Below, in pieces: positions 37,621 to 45,812 of a stretch of 64,000 nucleotides of DNA (within the stretch, counting starts at the first letter, position 1; each line of letters opens with the position of its first letter). The stretch comes from Dokdonia sp. PRO95 (GTDB taxonomy: Bacteria > Bacteroidota > Bacteroidia > Flavobacteriales > Flavobacteriaceae). The translations under genes and the position numbers were made by a program. The DNA is taken from the NCBI RefSeq assembly GCF_000355805.1, contig NZ_CM001837.1:594409-658408 (forward strand). The letters run 5' to 3'. A model generated the notes under the pieces. That model saw only the letters and a list, made by a program, of their open reading frames with translations, did not search any database and was not told the origin of the DNA.

Positions 37621-38469
37621 CTACTCTTGCCCACTCATAAATTGTATAATCTCATCATACCTATTATTTGAACCAAAAATATATTGAGTAATCATAGGTA
37701 CATGCTTTTTGTCTAGCGTGATCCTGCGTGCATTTGGCTGAAATTTAATGAGCGCTTCTTTAAAGCGATTATTTGCCACCGTAATAGAAGGATATGTTTT
37801 ACTGCCTAAATAACTGAGTATAGGTGGCGTTTTATCATTAATGAAATATATGGGAGAGGCATCTTTCCACAACTTAGGATTAGTAGTCCACGTGGTATTG
37901 TAATTATCACTCGCACTTGGAGGGTTCTCACTCAAGTAATGATACATATCAAGTCCAGCTGCATCATTAAGGATAATCCCAGAAATATCATCTGGATTGA
38001 TATTGTACTTAGGATTCATTACCGCCAGTGCCCCAAGGTGTCCGCCAGCCGAATGTCCCGTGACAAAAATCCTTTCAGGATCTCCGCCATATCGAGCAGC
38101 GTTTTCCTTTGTCCACGCTATTGCTTTTGCAATTTGCGCAGCTTGATCATCATAAGTAGCGTTAGGACTAAGCGTGTATCCTGGCAGTACAGCAAGAATA
38201 TCTTTTTGCGCAAAGTTGCGTCCCAACCACCAGTATATTTCTTTTTTGCCTTGATTCCAGTTACCACCGTGCACATAAATAAGTACGGGTGTTTTTTCTT
38301 GATTGCCAGAAGGTTCATAAATATTAAGCGTAGGTGCCTCAAGATTTTCTGCTTGACTAGTGCTTATAATTTCTTCACCTAGGTAAGAGATGTTTTTATG
38401 TTTAGTACTTGAACAGCTCAACATAGTCACACCTAAAATTGCAATTGTTATATAGATATATGGACGCAT
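37621..38469 (-). CDS. Alpha/beta hydrolase, lipoprotein
   Basis: This 282-residue enzyme of the carboxylesterase/BD-FAE type has a lipoprotein signal (ITIAILGVTMLSCSS, Cys near 19). The oxyanion-hole motif is VYVHGGNW-like (LIYVHGGNWNQGK), the nucleophile elbow is VTGHSAGGHLGAL, and the C-terminal LDKKHVPM has the catalytic His. It is likely anchored in the periplasm or outer membrane, acting on an ester substrate that I cannot name. It lies 19 bases downstream of the mtfA-like gene on the minus strand. Confidence 0.9.
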   Translation of the reverse strand: MRPYIYITIAILGVTMLSCSSTKHKNISYLGEEIISTSQAENLEAPTLNIYEPSGNQEKTPVLIYVHGGNWNQGKKEIYWWLGRNFAQKDILAVLPGYTLSPNATYDDQAAQIAKAIAWTKENAARYGGDPERIFVTGHSAGGHLGALAVMNPKYNINPDDISGIILNDAAGLDMYHYLSENPPSASDNYNTTWTTNPKLWKDASPIYFINDKTPPILSYLGSKTYPSITVANNRFKEALIKFQPNARRITLDKKHVPMITQYIFGSNNRYDEIIQFMSGQE

Positions 38470-38619
38470 ATTTTTTTTATGCGAAGCTACTTTAGAATAT
38501 CACGACTGTATGTTAAGCATATGGTAAGCAAATATTATAATTATCACAATAAGTGAGAAGAATGTGAGGTACAGATATCTTTCGCGTGAGCGACCAAGCA
38601 CACCTTTCGATTCTAAAAA

Positions 38620-39378
38620 TTAATCCAATTTCGCATACATTGAAAAACCACTATCATAAGGATCAATAAAGTGCTGCGAATTTCTCTCATAAAATTTTTT
38701 TGGAGATTCAAAACCTTCAATTATGTATGCTTTACGCTCTAGAATACTTAGACTCTTATTTTTAAAAACCGTCCATATTAGATCTTCGTAATAACTAGGG
38801 TCTACAAAGCTATCTGGGTTTTCTATTAACTCCTCCCTATATGGCTGTAAAATATCTCCAAGATCCATAAACTCTATCAATTGCCCATCCACCAGACTCA
38901 TCATTAGAAATTTTCGATGAAGCCAGCCTATTCTATATGAAGAACCGTATATCCTACCCTCCTTATATCTGTCATCATAATCTTCAAATATTTTGAAGTC
39001 TTTTGTAGTTGACATCTTAAAGTAAAAATGTCGCTTAATTTTTACTAATTCTATATCTGTTAAGTCATCTACTTTTAATGGAGCTTCGATAGGATCTAGA
39101 TAAAAATTGAATTCTTTAACTTTCCTAGATATATTGAGATAGAGCTGGTTATCTATAATTTTAAAACTAGAAGGGACATCCAAATAATTAGGAGTCCAAA
39201 ATAAATCTCTTAAAGATTGAGGCAAAGCGAAACCACCGCAAGAATACCAACTCTTTAAATATTTCACTCTTTTGTAGATATTCCCTCCTCTGATTTGAGA
39301 CCAACAGTTAATGAATTTTGTGTTTGAGTAGACCGTCCCATGAGAAAAGCCCTCTACAACAAAGTAATCATACTTCAT
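38620..39378 (-). CDS. Hypothetical protein, no recognised domain
   Basis: The ATG at 39378 begins MKYDYFVVEGFSHGTVYSNT and is preceded at a suitable distance by AAAGAGG, unusual here because most genes lack a Shine-Dalgarno. A TTG ten codons upstream is less likely. The 252-residue protein is rich in aromatic and acidic residues, with no signal peptide or membrane segment. Segments such as PSSFKIIDNQLYLN and FNFYLDPIEAPLKVDDLTD suggest an Imm11-like or similar immunity protein of a polymorphic toxin system, but this is a guess. Like the orphan at 3600, it lies next to a tRNA gene. Confidence 0.65.
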   Translation of the reverse strand: MKYDYFVVEGFSHGTVYSNTKFINCWSQIRGGNIYKRVKYLKSWYSCGGFALPQSLRDLFWTPNYLDVPSSFKIIDNQLYLNISRKVKEFNFYLDPIEAPLKVDDLTDIELVKIKRHFYFKMSTTKDFKIFEDYDDRYKEGRIYGSSYRIGWLHRKFLMMSLVDGQLIEFMDLGDILQPYREELIENPDSFVDPSYYEDLIWTVFKNKSLSILERKAYIIEGFESPKKFYERNSQHFIDPYDSGFSMYAKLD

Positions 39379-39574
39379 ACCCTCTTTACTATAACTCTTC
39401 CTATTCAATTTTAATAAGTTTCTTAATTAGACATTTTTTGCATTCAAAAACTTTTTCGAGTCAAAAGCTATTTATCTTATGATTCCTGAAAGATTATAAA
39501 CGACTTTACATAGCGCATAAAAAAGTACGCAATATCTCTCAAATACCAATTAAATCTCAAACTTATCTAAAAAC

Positions 39575-39603
39575 AAAAAACCCGATCAAAAGATCGGGTT
39601 TTT
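39575..39603. terminator. Terminator after tRNA-Phe
   Basis: AAAAACCCGATC, loop AAAA, GATCGGGTTTTT: a strong stem that works on both strands. It ends two bases from the tRNA 3' end. Confidence 0.85.
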
Positions 39604-39605
39604 AG

Positions 39606-39678
39606 TGGTGCCTCCAGGAATCGAACCAGGGACACATGGATTTTCAGTCCATTGCTCTACCAACTGAGCTAAGGCACC
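39606..39678 (-). tRNA. tRNA-Phe (anticodon GAA)
   Basis: The 73-nt cloverleaf has acceptor GGTGCCT/AGGCACC with discriminator A, D-arm TAGCTCAGTTGGTAGAGCA, anticodon stem ATGGA/TCCAT with loop CTGAAAA (GAA), and T-arm with GGTTCGATTCC. CCA is not encoded. Confidence 0.96.
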
Positions 39679-39856
39679 TAAATATATTTAGGTTGCTTAT
39701 GTTTGTTACTCGTGTATTCTAATAATTATCAGGATAACGTCTAGTAGCTTTCGTAAGCGGTTGCAAATATAAAACCTTTCTGAACTCTGGCAAGCATTTT
39801 TTCAAATAAAATTCATTTTTTTTGAAATTAATTTCATGTTTACAATCACAAGAACA

Positions 39857-40111
39857 TTACCCAAAATCATAAACTATCTGTTCCTCATATACTTCCGACG
39901 GAAAAATGATTGTTGAGGAAAAATGTGAATGCGAAGGAGAATTTGGAAAATATTGCGGTTCTAAGCACAATCCTAGACTTCCTACGAGCTCATAGTCCTG
40001 TTTACCATTTGCAAGCACAATAGATTTTGCACTAAAAACTGTAATCCCAGCGAAATACAACGAGTTTTTATAATGACCGTGTGATCTAAACCTCGCCTTG
40101 AGAAGCTTGAC
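39857..40111 (-). pseudogene. C-terminal remnant of an aldose 1-epimerase (GalM)
   Basis: The frame is open from 40111 to the TAA at 39857 but has no ATG or GTG. It reads YKNSLYFAGITVFSAK, then GLCLEPQYFPNSPS and SEVYEEQIVYDFG. GalM proteins end in a very similar block (CLE-Q-FPDSPN, FPSTxLxPGExY, tYxF). Only about the last 80 residues of a normal 340-390 remain, the typical PGE has become PSE and a Ser replaces the Pro of FPST. It lies between tRNA-Phe and the arsenosugar locus with no sign of transcription, so I take it as decaying DNA left by a deletion. Confidence 0.6.
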
Positions 40112-40252
40112 TCACAATTCCTGCTAACTCACTACTATAAATTTAAAAATTTCTTTACCGCTAGCTATAAAGCCAAAAGTCGTTTTAGTTATAGTCATAT
40201 CAATGGTTCCTATGCTAATGTACAGCTAGAATTACAAGACATCAAAACTTGA
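40085..40252 (+). other. Open frame without start, possible second gene remnant
   Basis: From the TGA at 40082 to the TGA at 40250 the plus strand is open for 55 codons, with no ATG, GTG or TTG near its start. It ends SYANVQLELQDIKT, which looks like the tail of a real protein. Family unknown. Together with the GalM fragment this 650-base stretch after tRNA-Phe holds only relics plus the promoter at 40275. Confidence 0.2.
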
Positions 40253-40274
40253 ATCTAATTTTCTACGTAAGTAA

Positions 40275-40305
40275 TTGGGAGTGGTTACGATTAAAGGTAT
40301 ATTCG
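40275..40305 (+). promoter_or_regulatory. Putative promoter of the arsenosugar locus
   Basis: TTG at 40275-40277 and TATATTCG at 40298-40305 are 20 bases apart, close to the Bacteroidetes TTG / TAnnTTTG pattern and the same spacing as at 11654. The ATG of the first gene follows 23 bases downstream. No ArsR-type operator (long inverted repeat) is visible beside it. Confidence 0.55.
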
Positions 40306-40328
40306 TGTGTTTACACAACAATTTTATT

Positions 40329-40664
40329 ATGGCAGATCAATATTACGACCCAAAAGATTTAAGAAAATTCGGAAAAATCACAGAGTGGAGTGAAGAGTTA
40401 GGAACTAAGTTTTTTGACTACTACGGTAAAGTTTTTGAAGAAGGAGCACTCACTGCGCGTGAGAAATCGCTCATCGCGCTTGCCGTTGCTCACACTGAGC
40501 AGTGCCCATATTGCATAGACGCATATACTAAAGACGGCCTACAGAAAGGAATCACTAAGGAAGAGATGATGGAGGCTGTGCACGTAGGTGCCGCTATAAA
40601 AAGTGGTGCGACGCTGGTACACGGCGTGATGATGATGAATAAAGTAAATAAACTAGACGGGTAG
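40329..40664 (+). CDS. Arsenosugar biosynthesis-associated peroxidase-like protein (AhpD/CMD family)
   Basis: This 111-residue protein of the carboxymuconolactone decarboxylase/AhpD fold has the redox motif EQCPYCIDAYTK, with C59 and C62. The family relatives next to ArsS genes sometimes carry Sec at the first position; here the codon is TGC. The start is the ATG at 40329 (MADQYYDPKDLRKFG); a TTG 18 codons upstream is the promoter TTG and not a start. It is the first gene of the arsenosugar locus, 79 bases before arsS, and a palindrome lies between them. It may reduce a thiol or peroxide intermediate, or protect the iron-sulfur enzyme; the role is not proven. Confidence 0.85.
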   Translation: MADQYYDPKDLRKFGKITEWSEELGTKFFDYYGKVFEEGALTAREKSLIALAVAHTEQCPYCIDAYTKDGLQKGITKEEMMEAVHVGAAIKSGATLVHGVMMMNKVNKLDG

Positions 40665-40668
40665 TTTT

Positions 40669-40686
40669 ACGCTTTCGCGAAAGCGT
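40669..40686. repeat. Highly iterated palindrome, copy 12
   Basis: Perfect ACGCTTTCGCGAAAGCGT, four bases after the stop of the peroxidase-like gene. Confidence 0.9.
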
Positions 40687-40743
40687 ACTCATACAGATTT
40701 CCAACCAAAAGAAATCAACCCTACAAACGACAAACATTTTTAA

Positions 40744-41799
40744 ATGTCAGCAACAAAATCACTGAAGAAAGAAGGTAGCGAACTCGCACAAGCAAACAAG
40801 CAGATAGAAATTTTATCTAATGGTATTTTTAAGGACGAACTACCTACGTTTGCTAAAAAAATAAAAGAGACCAACCAGCTACCGTTACGCCCTAACAAAC
40901 TAGAAATACTCCAAATAAACGTGGGGTATATGTGTAATCAAGTGTGTGATCACTGTCACGTAGATGCTGGCCCAGATCGCAAGGAGATTATGACTTGGGA
41001 GACTATGGAGCAATGTCTAGAAGTGATACGCAACACAGGAGCTCACACGCTAGATCTTACTGGTGGCGCACCAGAGATGAATCCGCATTTTAGACGTTTT
41101 GTAGAAGAAGCGAGTAAGGCTGGGATTAAAGACTTCATTGTGCGTTCTAACCTTACCATTATACGTGCAAATAAAAAGTACTACGATCTCCCAGATTTCT
41201 TTAAAAAACACAATGTACACGTCATCTCATCTATGCCACACTGGACACGTGGTAAAACAGACAAGCAGCGTGGTGATGGTGTTTTTGACAAGTCTATAAA
41301 AGCATTACAAGAGCTTAACGAGCGTGGCTACGGTATGCCTGGAAGCGACTTAAGACTAGACCTAGTTTACAATCCATCTGGAGCTTTCTTACCGGGAGAC
41401 CAGGCAAGTATGGAGAAGGATTTTAAAAAGGCGCTTATGGAGGATTTTAATATCCAGTTCCACAACCTTTTTGCAATCACAAACTTACCTATAGCACGAT
41501 TTTTAGATTACCTCATCGCATCAGAAAACTATGAGGATTATATGTATCAACTTGTAGAGGCATATAACCCTGCCGCAGTAGAAAATGTAATGTGTAAAAA
41601 CACAATTTCAATAAGCTGGGATGGCTATTTATTTGATTGTGATTTTAATCAAATGCTAGAATTACCAGTGGCGAGTAGTGTAAAGCACATTAAAGATTAT
41701 AATGAAGATTTACTTAATGATCGTAACATTATGATCTCTCAGCACTGTTATGGTTGTACTGCAGGCGCAGGAAGTAGTTGTCAAGGAACTGTTGCTTAA
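40744..41799 (+). CDS. arsS: Arsenosugar biosynthesis radical SAM protein ArsS
   Basis: ArsS is a radical SAM enzyme which, in Synechocystis, joins a 5'-deoxyadenosyl group to dimethylarsenite, giving dimethylarsinoyl-deoxyadenosine. The 351-residue protein has the 4Fe-4S motif CNQVCDHC (C64, C68, C71) followed by HVDAGPDRKE, typical of the family. DLTGGAPEMNPHFRRFVEEA and VRSNLTII follow. The C-terminal domain ends HCYGCTAGAGSSCQG with C335, C338 and C346; the middle Cys of this tail is Sec in some relatives and here is TGT. The neighbouring genes (peroxidase-like, TIGR04282-type, PNP, ArsM) support the pathway. A DUF2064 gene begins about 10 bases after the stop. Confidence 0.93.
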   Translation: MSATKSLKKEGSELAQANKQIEILSNGIFKDELPTFAKKIKETNQLPLRPNKLEILQINVGYMCNQVCDHCHVDAGPDRKEIMTWETMEQCLEVIRNTGAHTLDLTGGAPEMNPHFRRFVEEASKAGIKDFIVRSNLTIIRANKKYYDLPDFFKKHNVHVISSMPHWTRGKTDKQRGDGVFDKSIKALQELNERGYGMPGSDLRLDLVYNPSGAFLPGDQASMEKDFKKALMEDFNIQFHNLFAITNLPIARFLDYLIASENYEDYMYQLVEAYNPAAVENVMCKNTISISWDGYLFDCDFNQMLELPVASSVKHIKDYNEDLLNDRNIMISQHCYGCTAGAGSSCQGTVA

Positions 41800-41809
41800 T
41801 ACGTAGAAA

Positions 41810-42496
41810 ATCACGACACCAAAAACCGCCATACTCATATTTGCTCAAACAGCAACTACCGAAGCTTCTCGCAAGAAGCTCGGGCAGTCTGTGGCTTTAT
41901 TTAAAGAGCTCAATAGGCAAACTATTGCTACGGCACGCAAGACAGGAATTCCCTACGTTATTTTTTCTGAAAATGAGCAGGTAGGAAACACCTTTGGCGA
42001 GCGTTTTACAAATGCGCTTACCTCGGTTTTTGACAGTGGTTATGACCAAGTTATAACCGTAGGTAATGACACTCCGCATCTTTCGGCGGGGCATATACTT
42101 TTAGCACAAGAAAAGCTCAAACAATCTGCGCTTGTTATTGGCCCAAGTACAGATGGCGGCTGTTATCTAATGGGGATTAAAAAGAAACATTTTAAGCCTG
42201 AGCAATTTAAAAACCTACCGTGGCAGTCTAGTAAACTGGGGGCTATTATTTCTGATACGCTTTCGCGAAAGCGTACAAACCTTTACCTCCTTGAAACGCT
42301 CTCAGATCTTGACACATTTGCAGATTTACAGCAGATGCTCAAAGAGGCTTCCACATTATCAAAAAGACTATTACAACTTATACAAAACATAGTAAATCAA
42401 GGTCTTTCTCTTGATTACCATACTACAAACCGATTCTTTGAGTCGCTCACTAAAAGCCACTTTAACAAAGGATCACCTTCATTAGTTCGTATTTAA
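41810..42496 (+). CDS. DUF2064 (TIGR04282-related) protein, non-canonical start
   Basis: This protein of the family DUF2064, related to nucleotidyl- or glycosyltransferases, has TVGNDTPHLSAGHILLAQEKL and VIGPSTDGGCYLMG motifs. In the same frame upstream of the GTG at 41891 the sequence reads KTAILIFAQTATTEASRKK, the usual first strand of the family, back to a TAG at 41804. There is no ATG, GTG or TTG in it. ATC at 41810 is the most likely start, so the protein would have 228 residues. GTG at 41891 would remove the first strand. It follows arsS by 10 bases. A palindrome copy is read as DTLSRKRTNLY. It resembles a divergent copy of the TIGR04282-type gene at 50830. Confidence 0.8.
   Translation: MTTPKTAILIFAQTATTEASRKKLGQSVALFKELNRQTIATARKTGIPYVIFSENEQVGNTFGERFTNALTSVFDSGYDQVITVGNDTPHLSAGHILLAQEKLKQSALVIGPSTDGGCYLMGIKKKHFKPEQFKNLPWQSSKLGAIISDTLSRKRTNLYLLETLSDLDTFADLQQMLKEASTLSKRLLQLIQNIVNQGLSLDYHTTNRFFESLTKSHFNKGSPSLVRI
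42257..42274. repeat. Highly iterated palindrome, copy 13
   Basis: Perfect ACGCTTTCGCGAAAGCGT in the DUF2064 gene, read in the TLSRKR frame. Confidence 0.9.
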
Positions 42497-42562
42497 ATCT
42501 TGTAAGCCACAACAGCTTACAGTTATTCTTAGATTTTCTTATTTACCAACTAATACACTCAG

Positions 42563-45500
42563 ATGAAATCATTTTATCTTAGTATGCTCTTGCTTTTTAC
42601 AGCAAGTTTGTATGCTCAAACTACCGTTACCGGAACCGTCACAAGCGCAGAAGATAACACTACAATACCTTTTGTAAATGTCCTTGTAGAAGGCACAAAT
42701 CAAGGAACCATTACAGACGAAAATGGTGTTTACACCATTACCATACCTACGGATGCATCCGTTTTAAAATTCTCTTCGCTCGGTTATAGCTCACAATTAA
42801 TTACTGTAGCTGGCAGAACGCAAATAGACGTTGCTCTTAGCATTTCTCAAGAAGGACTTGACGAAGTGGTAGTTACCGCTCTAGGCGTAAAACGCAACAC
42901 AAGAGAACTAGGATATACAATACAAACCATAAATGCAAAAGATATAGACGAGGTAAAGTCTGTAAACTTTCTAGACAACCTTTCTGGTAAGCTTGCTGGT
43001 GTTACTATCACTCAAGGAGCCACGGGTGTAGGATCTTCATCACGTATAAGTATACGTGGAGAAGCTTCGTTTTCTAATAACAATCCGTTGTTTGTAGTAG
43101 ACGGTGTACCTATTAACAACAACACTGTTTTTAACTTCACAAATGAAGCAGCCGCAGGTTTTCAAGAGGTAGATTTTGGAAACGGCGCGATGGAAGTAAA
43201 TCCAGATGACATTGCTTCTGTTTCTGTACTTAAAGGCCCAAGTGCAGCAGCACTATACGGTACGCGTGCGTCAAATGGAGTCATTGTTATAGAAACTAAA
43301 GATGGTAGCAAGAAAAAAGGACTTGGTATAAGCATTAACTCTTCTATCTTTTTTGACAGTGCTTTCCAACTTCCAGATTTTCAAAACGAGTACGGACAAG
43401 GACAAGGTGGCGTTTTTGAATATGTAGATGGTCTAGGTAGTGGTATTTCTGATGATATAACCTATTCATGGGGGCCACGCCTAGATATTGGCAATTTAAT
43501 ACCACAATTTGATAGTCCGGTGACACTCGCAGATGGAACTGTTGTGCGTGGGGGAGATACCGCGCTATACAATGGACTTGCCATCACTCCTACTGAATTT
43601 AGATCAAACCCAGACAACCTAAAAGACTTTTATGACACTGGAGTCACCACCATAAATAACGTATCTGTCTCTAGCGGATTTGACAAAGGAGATTTCCGTA
43701 TATCGTTTACAGACCTACGTAGTGAGTCTATCATCCCTGGTGTGAACTTAGATAGACAAACCATCGCGACTAAACTCAACTTTAAGCCAACAGACAAAAC
43801 TAAAATCAAGGCGAGCATTAGCTATGTAAACTCTGGTAGTGATAACCGCCCATCAAACGGATACGGAAGTGAGAATGTAAATTACTCACTCGTAGCCTGG
43901 GGACCTCGTTCTCTTAATATAGACAGCCTACGTGATTACTGGCAGCCAGGTTTAGAAGGCGTGCAGCAGTATTCTTTTAATTACACCTTCTTTGATAATC
44001 CGTTTTTTATTTTACAAGAAAACAGAAACTCTTTTAACCGTGATCGTGTTTTTGGAAACATAGCACTCACGCAGAGCCTTGCAAAAAATCTAGACCTTAC
44101 CATACGTACAGGGATGGACTACAGCAGTGAGAAACGACAGTTTTTAAGAAACTTTAGCTCTAACCGCTTTTCAAATGGAGCTTATGCAGAGCATGATGTT
44201 CTCTATAGAGAGATAAACACAGATTTCTTACTTAACTACGACAACACATTTGGAGACTTCTCAGTAGATATAAGTCTTGGTGGCAATCGTTTATCTCAAA
44301 TGGCTTCTACTAAACAAATTCAAACGATAAACCTAGCACAACCTGGGATTTTTAGTCTTAATAATGCCGCTTCTCCTATAGAAGCATTTGGGTTTGAGTC
44401 GGAAAAGCGTATCAATTCATTTTATGGTGTTGCAAAGCTAGGTTATAAGAACTTTTTATATCTAGACATTACAGGTCGTAATGACTGGTCAAGTGCACTG
44501 GCAACCCCTTTTAGTGCAGATAATACTTCATTTTTCTATCCATCTGCAAGTCTAAGTTTTATAGGTTCTAATATATGGGATCTTCCAGAAGTAGTGAGTT
44601 ATTTACAACTAAGAGCAAGTGTTGCACAAGTAGGTAATGACACTAATCCTTTCCAAACCTCTGGCGCTTTTATCTCACAAACTCCTTTTGAAGGACAGCC
44701 TACTTCTAGTGCGCAAAATTTTATACCCAATCCTAATTTAAAGCCAGAGTTTACTACCTCTTATGAAGTAGGTACGGACGCTCGCTTTTTTAGAAATCGT
44801 TTAAATATTGATTTTACTTACTATAATACACTAACAGAAGATCAGATTGTATCTCTCCCTATCGCTATTTCCTCTGGTTTTAACCAGCAAGTAGTAAATG
44901 GTGGAGCAGTAAGAACTACAGGGATAGAAGTTATTGCTAGCATTACTCCTATTGTAAATGAAAATTTTAAATGGAATACCACACTCAACTTTAGCACAAA
45001 TAAGTCTGTGGTAGAGAGTATACCTCAATCTGGAGGTCGTCTTACTTTAGGCTTTAGTCGTATTTATGATAGTGCAAATCAAACTGTCTTTTTTCAGGTA
45101 GAAGAAGGTGGCGAGGTAGGAGATATTTATGGCACTGGCTATTTACGTAACGATAACGGAGAATTTATTATAGACGATGAAGGTGGTTTTATAGAAGATA
45201 ATAATTTAAAAAAACTAGGAAACTATACTCCAGATTTCAACTTAGGTTGGAATAATGAATTTCGTTTTAAACAATGGAACGCTTCCTTCTTATTAGACTG
45301 GCGTCAAGGAGGAGAGATTGTTTCTCGCACGCGCGCACTAGGTAATGTAGGAGGGCAGCTAGCCGAAACTTCTTTTCGTCCAGAAGATGGCATTATAGCT
45401 CAAGGGGTTGTTAATACAGGCACTGCTGCAAATCCTAATTTTACGCCTAATACAACAGCAGTCACTGCCGAAAATTATTACCGCCAGTTCTATAATCGCA

Positions 45501-45778
45501 ATCATGAAGAAAATAATATTTATGATGCTTCCTTTCTTAAGCTTAGACAGTTTTCTGTAGGATATTCATTCAAATTAAAAGAGGGCTTCATCGGACTTAA
45601 AGAAGGTATCGATGTCGATCTTTCAGTGATAGGTCGCAATCTTTTTGCCATCACAGAAAATCCACATTTTGATCCTGAGCAACTTGCAGTGCAGGGACAA
45701 GGGTTTGTAAGCGGTGTAGAAGATTTGAGCTATGCCACAACAAGAAGCTTCGGATTTAAAGCTGGATTTAATTTTTAA
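42563..45778 (+). CDS. SusC/RagA family TonB-linked outer-membrane receptor
   Basis: This 1071-residue outer-membrane protein has signal peptide MKSFYLSMLLLFTASLYAQ, a carboxypeptidase-like regulatory domain (about 22-100; VTGTVTSAEDNTTIPFVNVLVE), a plug with GLDEVVVTALGVKRNTRELGY and a 22-strand-type barrel ending RSFGFKAGFNF. The SusC signature is FVVDGVPINNN and ALYGTRASNGVIVIETK. It takes up a compound held by the SusD partner, driven by TonB. Unlike starch or polysaccharide loci there is no glycoside hydrolase nearby; the neighbours are arsenic-sugar genes. The palindrome begins at the last base of the stop codon. Confidence 0.93.
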   Translation: MKSFYLSMLLLFTASLYAQTTVTGTVTSAEDNTTIPFVNVLVEGTNQGTITDENGVYTITIPTDASVLKFSSLGYSSQLITVAGRTQIDVALSISQEGLDEVVVTALGVKRNTRELGYTIQTINAKDIDEVKSVNFLDNLSGKLAGVTITQGATGVGSSSRISIRGEASFSNNNPLFVVDGVPINNNTVFNFTNEAAAGFQEVDFGNGAMEVNPDDIASVSVLKGPSAAALYGTRASNGVIVIETKDGSKKKGLGISINSSIFFDSAFQLPDFQNEYGQGQGGVFEYVDGLGSGISDDITYSWGPRLDIGNLIPQFDSPVTLADGTVVRGGDTALYNGLAITPTEFRSNPDNLKDFYDTGVTTINNVSVSSGFDKGDFRISFTDLRSESIIPGVNLDRQTIATKLNFKPTDKTKIKASISYVNSGSDNRPSNGYGSENVNYSLVAWGPRSLNIDSLRDYWQPGLEGVQQYSFNYTFFDNPFFILQENRNSFNRDRVFGNIALTQSLAKNLDLTIRTGMDYSSEKRQFLRNFSSNRFSNGAYAEHDVLYREINTDFLLNYDNTFGDFSVDISLGGNRLSQMASTKQIQTINLAQPGIFSLNNAASPIEAFGFESEKRINSFYGVAKLGYKNFLYLDITGRNDWSSALATPFSADNTSFFYPSASLSFIGSNIWDLPEVVSYLQLRASVAQVGNDTNPFQTSGAFISQTPFEGQPTSSAQNFIPNPNLKPEFTTSYEVGTDARFFRNRLNIDFTYYNTLTEDQIVSLPIAISSGFNQQVVNGGAVRTTGIEVIASITPIVNENFKWNTTLNFSTNKSVVESIPQSGGRLTLGFSRIYDSANQTVFFQVEEGGEVGDIYGTGYLRNDNGEFIIDDEGGFIEDNNLKKLGNYTPDFNLGWNNEFRFKQWNASFLLDWRQGGEIVSRTRALGNVGGQLAETSFRPEDGIIAQGVVNTGTAANPNFTPNTTAVTAENYYRQFYNRNHEENNIYDASFLKLRQFSVGYSFKLKEGFIGLKEGIDVDLSVIGRNLFAITENPHFDPEQLAVQGQGFVSGVEDLSYATTRSFGFKAGFNF

Positions 45779-45795
45779 CGCTTTCGCGAAAGCGT
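45778..45795. repeat. Highly iterated palindrome, copy 14
   Basis: Perfect ACGCTTTCGCGAAAGCGT between susC and susD; the first A is the last base of the susC stop codon. Confidence 0.9.
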
Positions 45796-45812
45796 AACAT
45801 AAAACATTACAA

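Noticed and set aside
40744-41799. ArsS and the AhpD-like protein as selenoproteins
   Set aside because: The redox positions that are Sec in some relatives are ordinary TGT/TGC Cys codons here, with no in-frame TGA.
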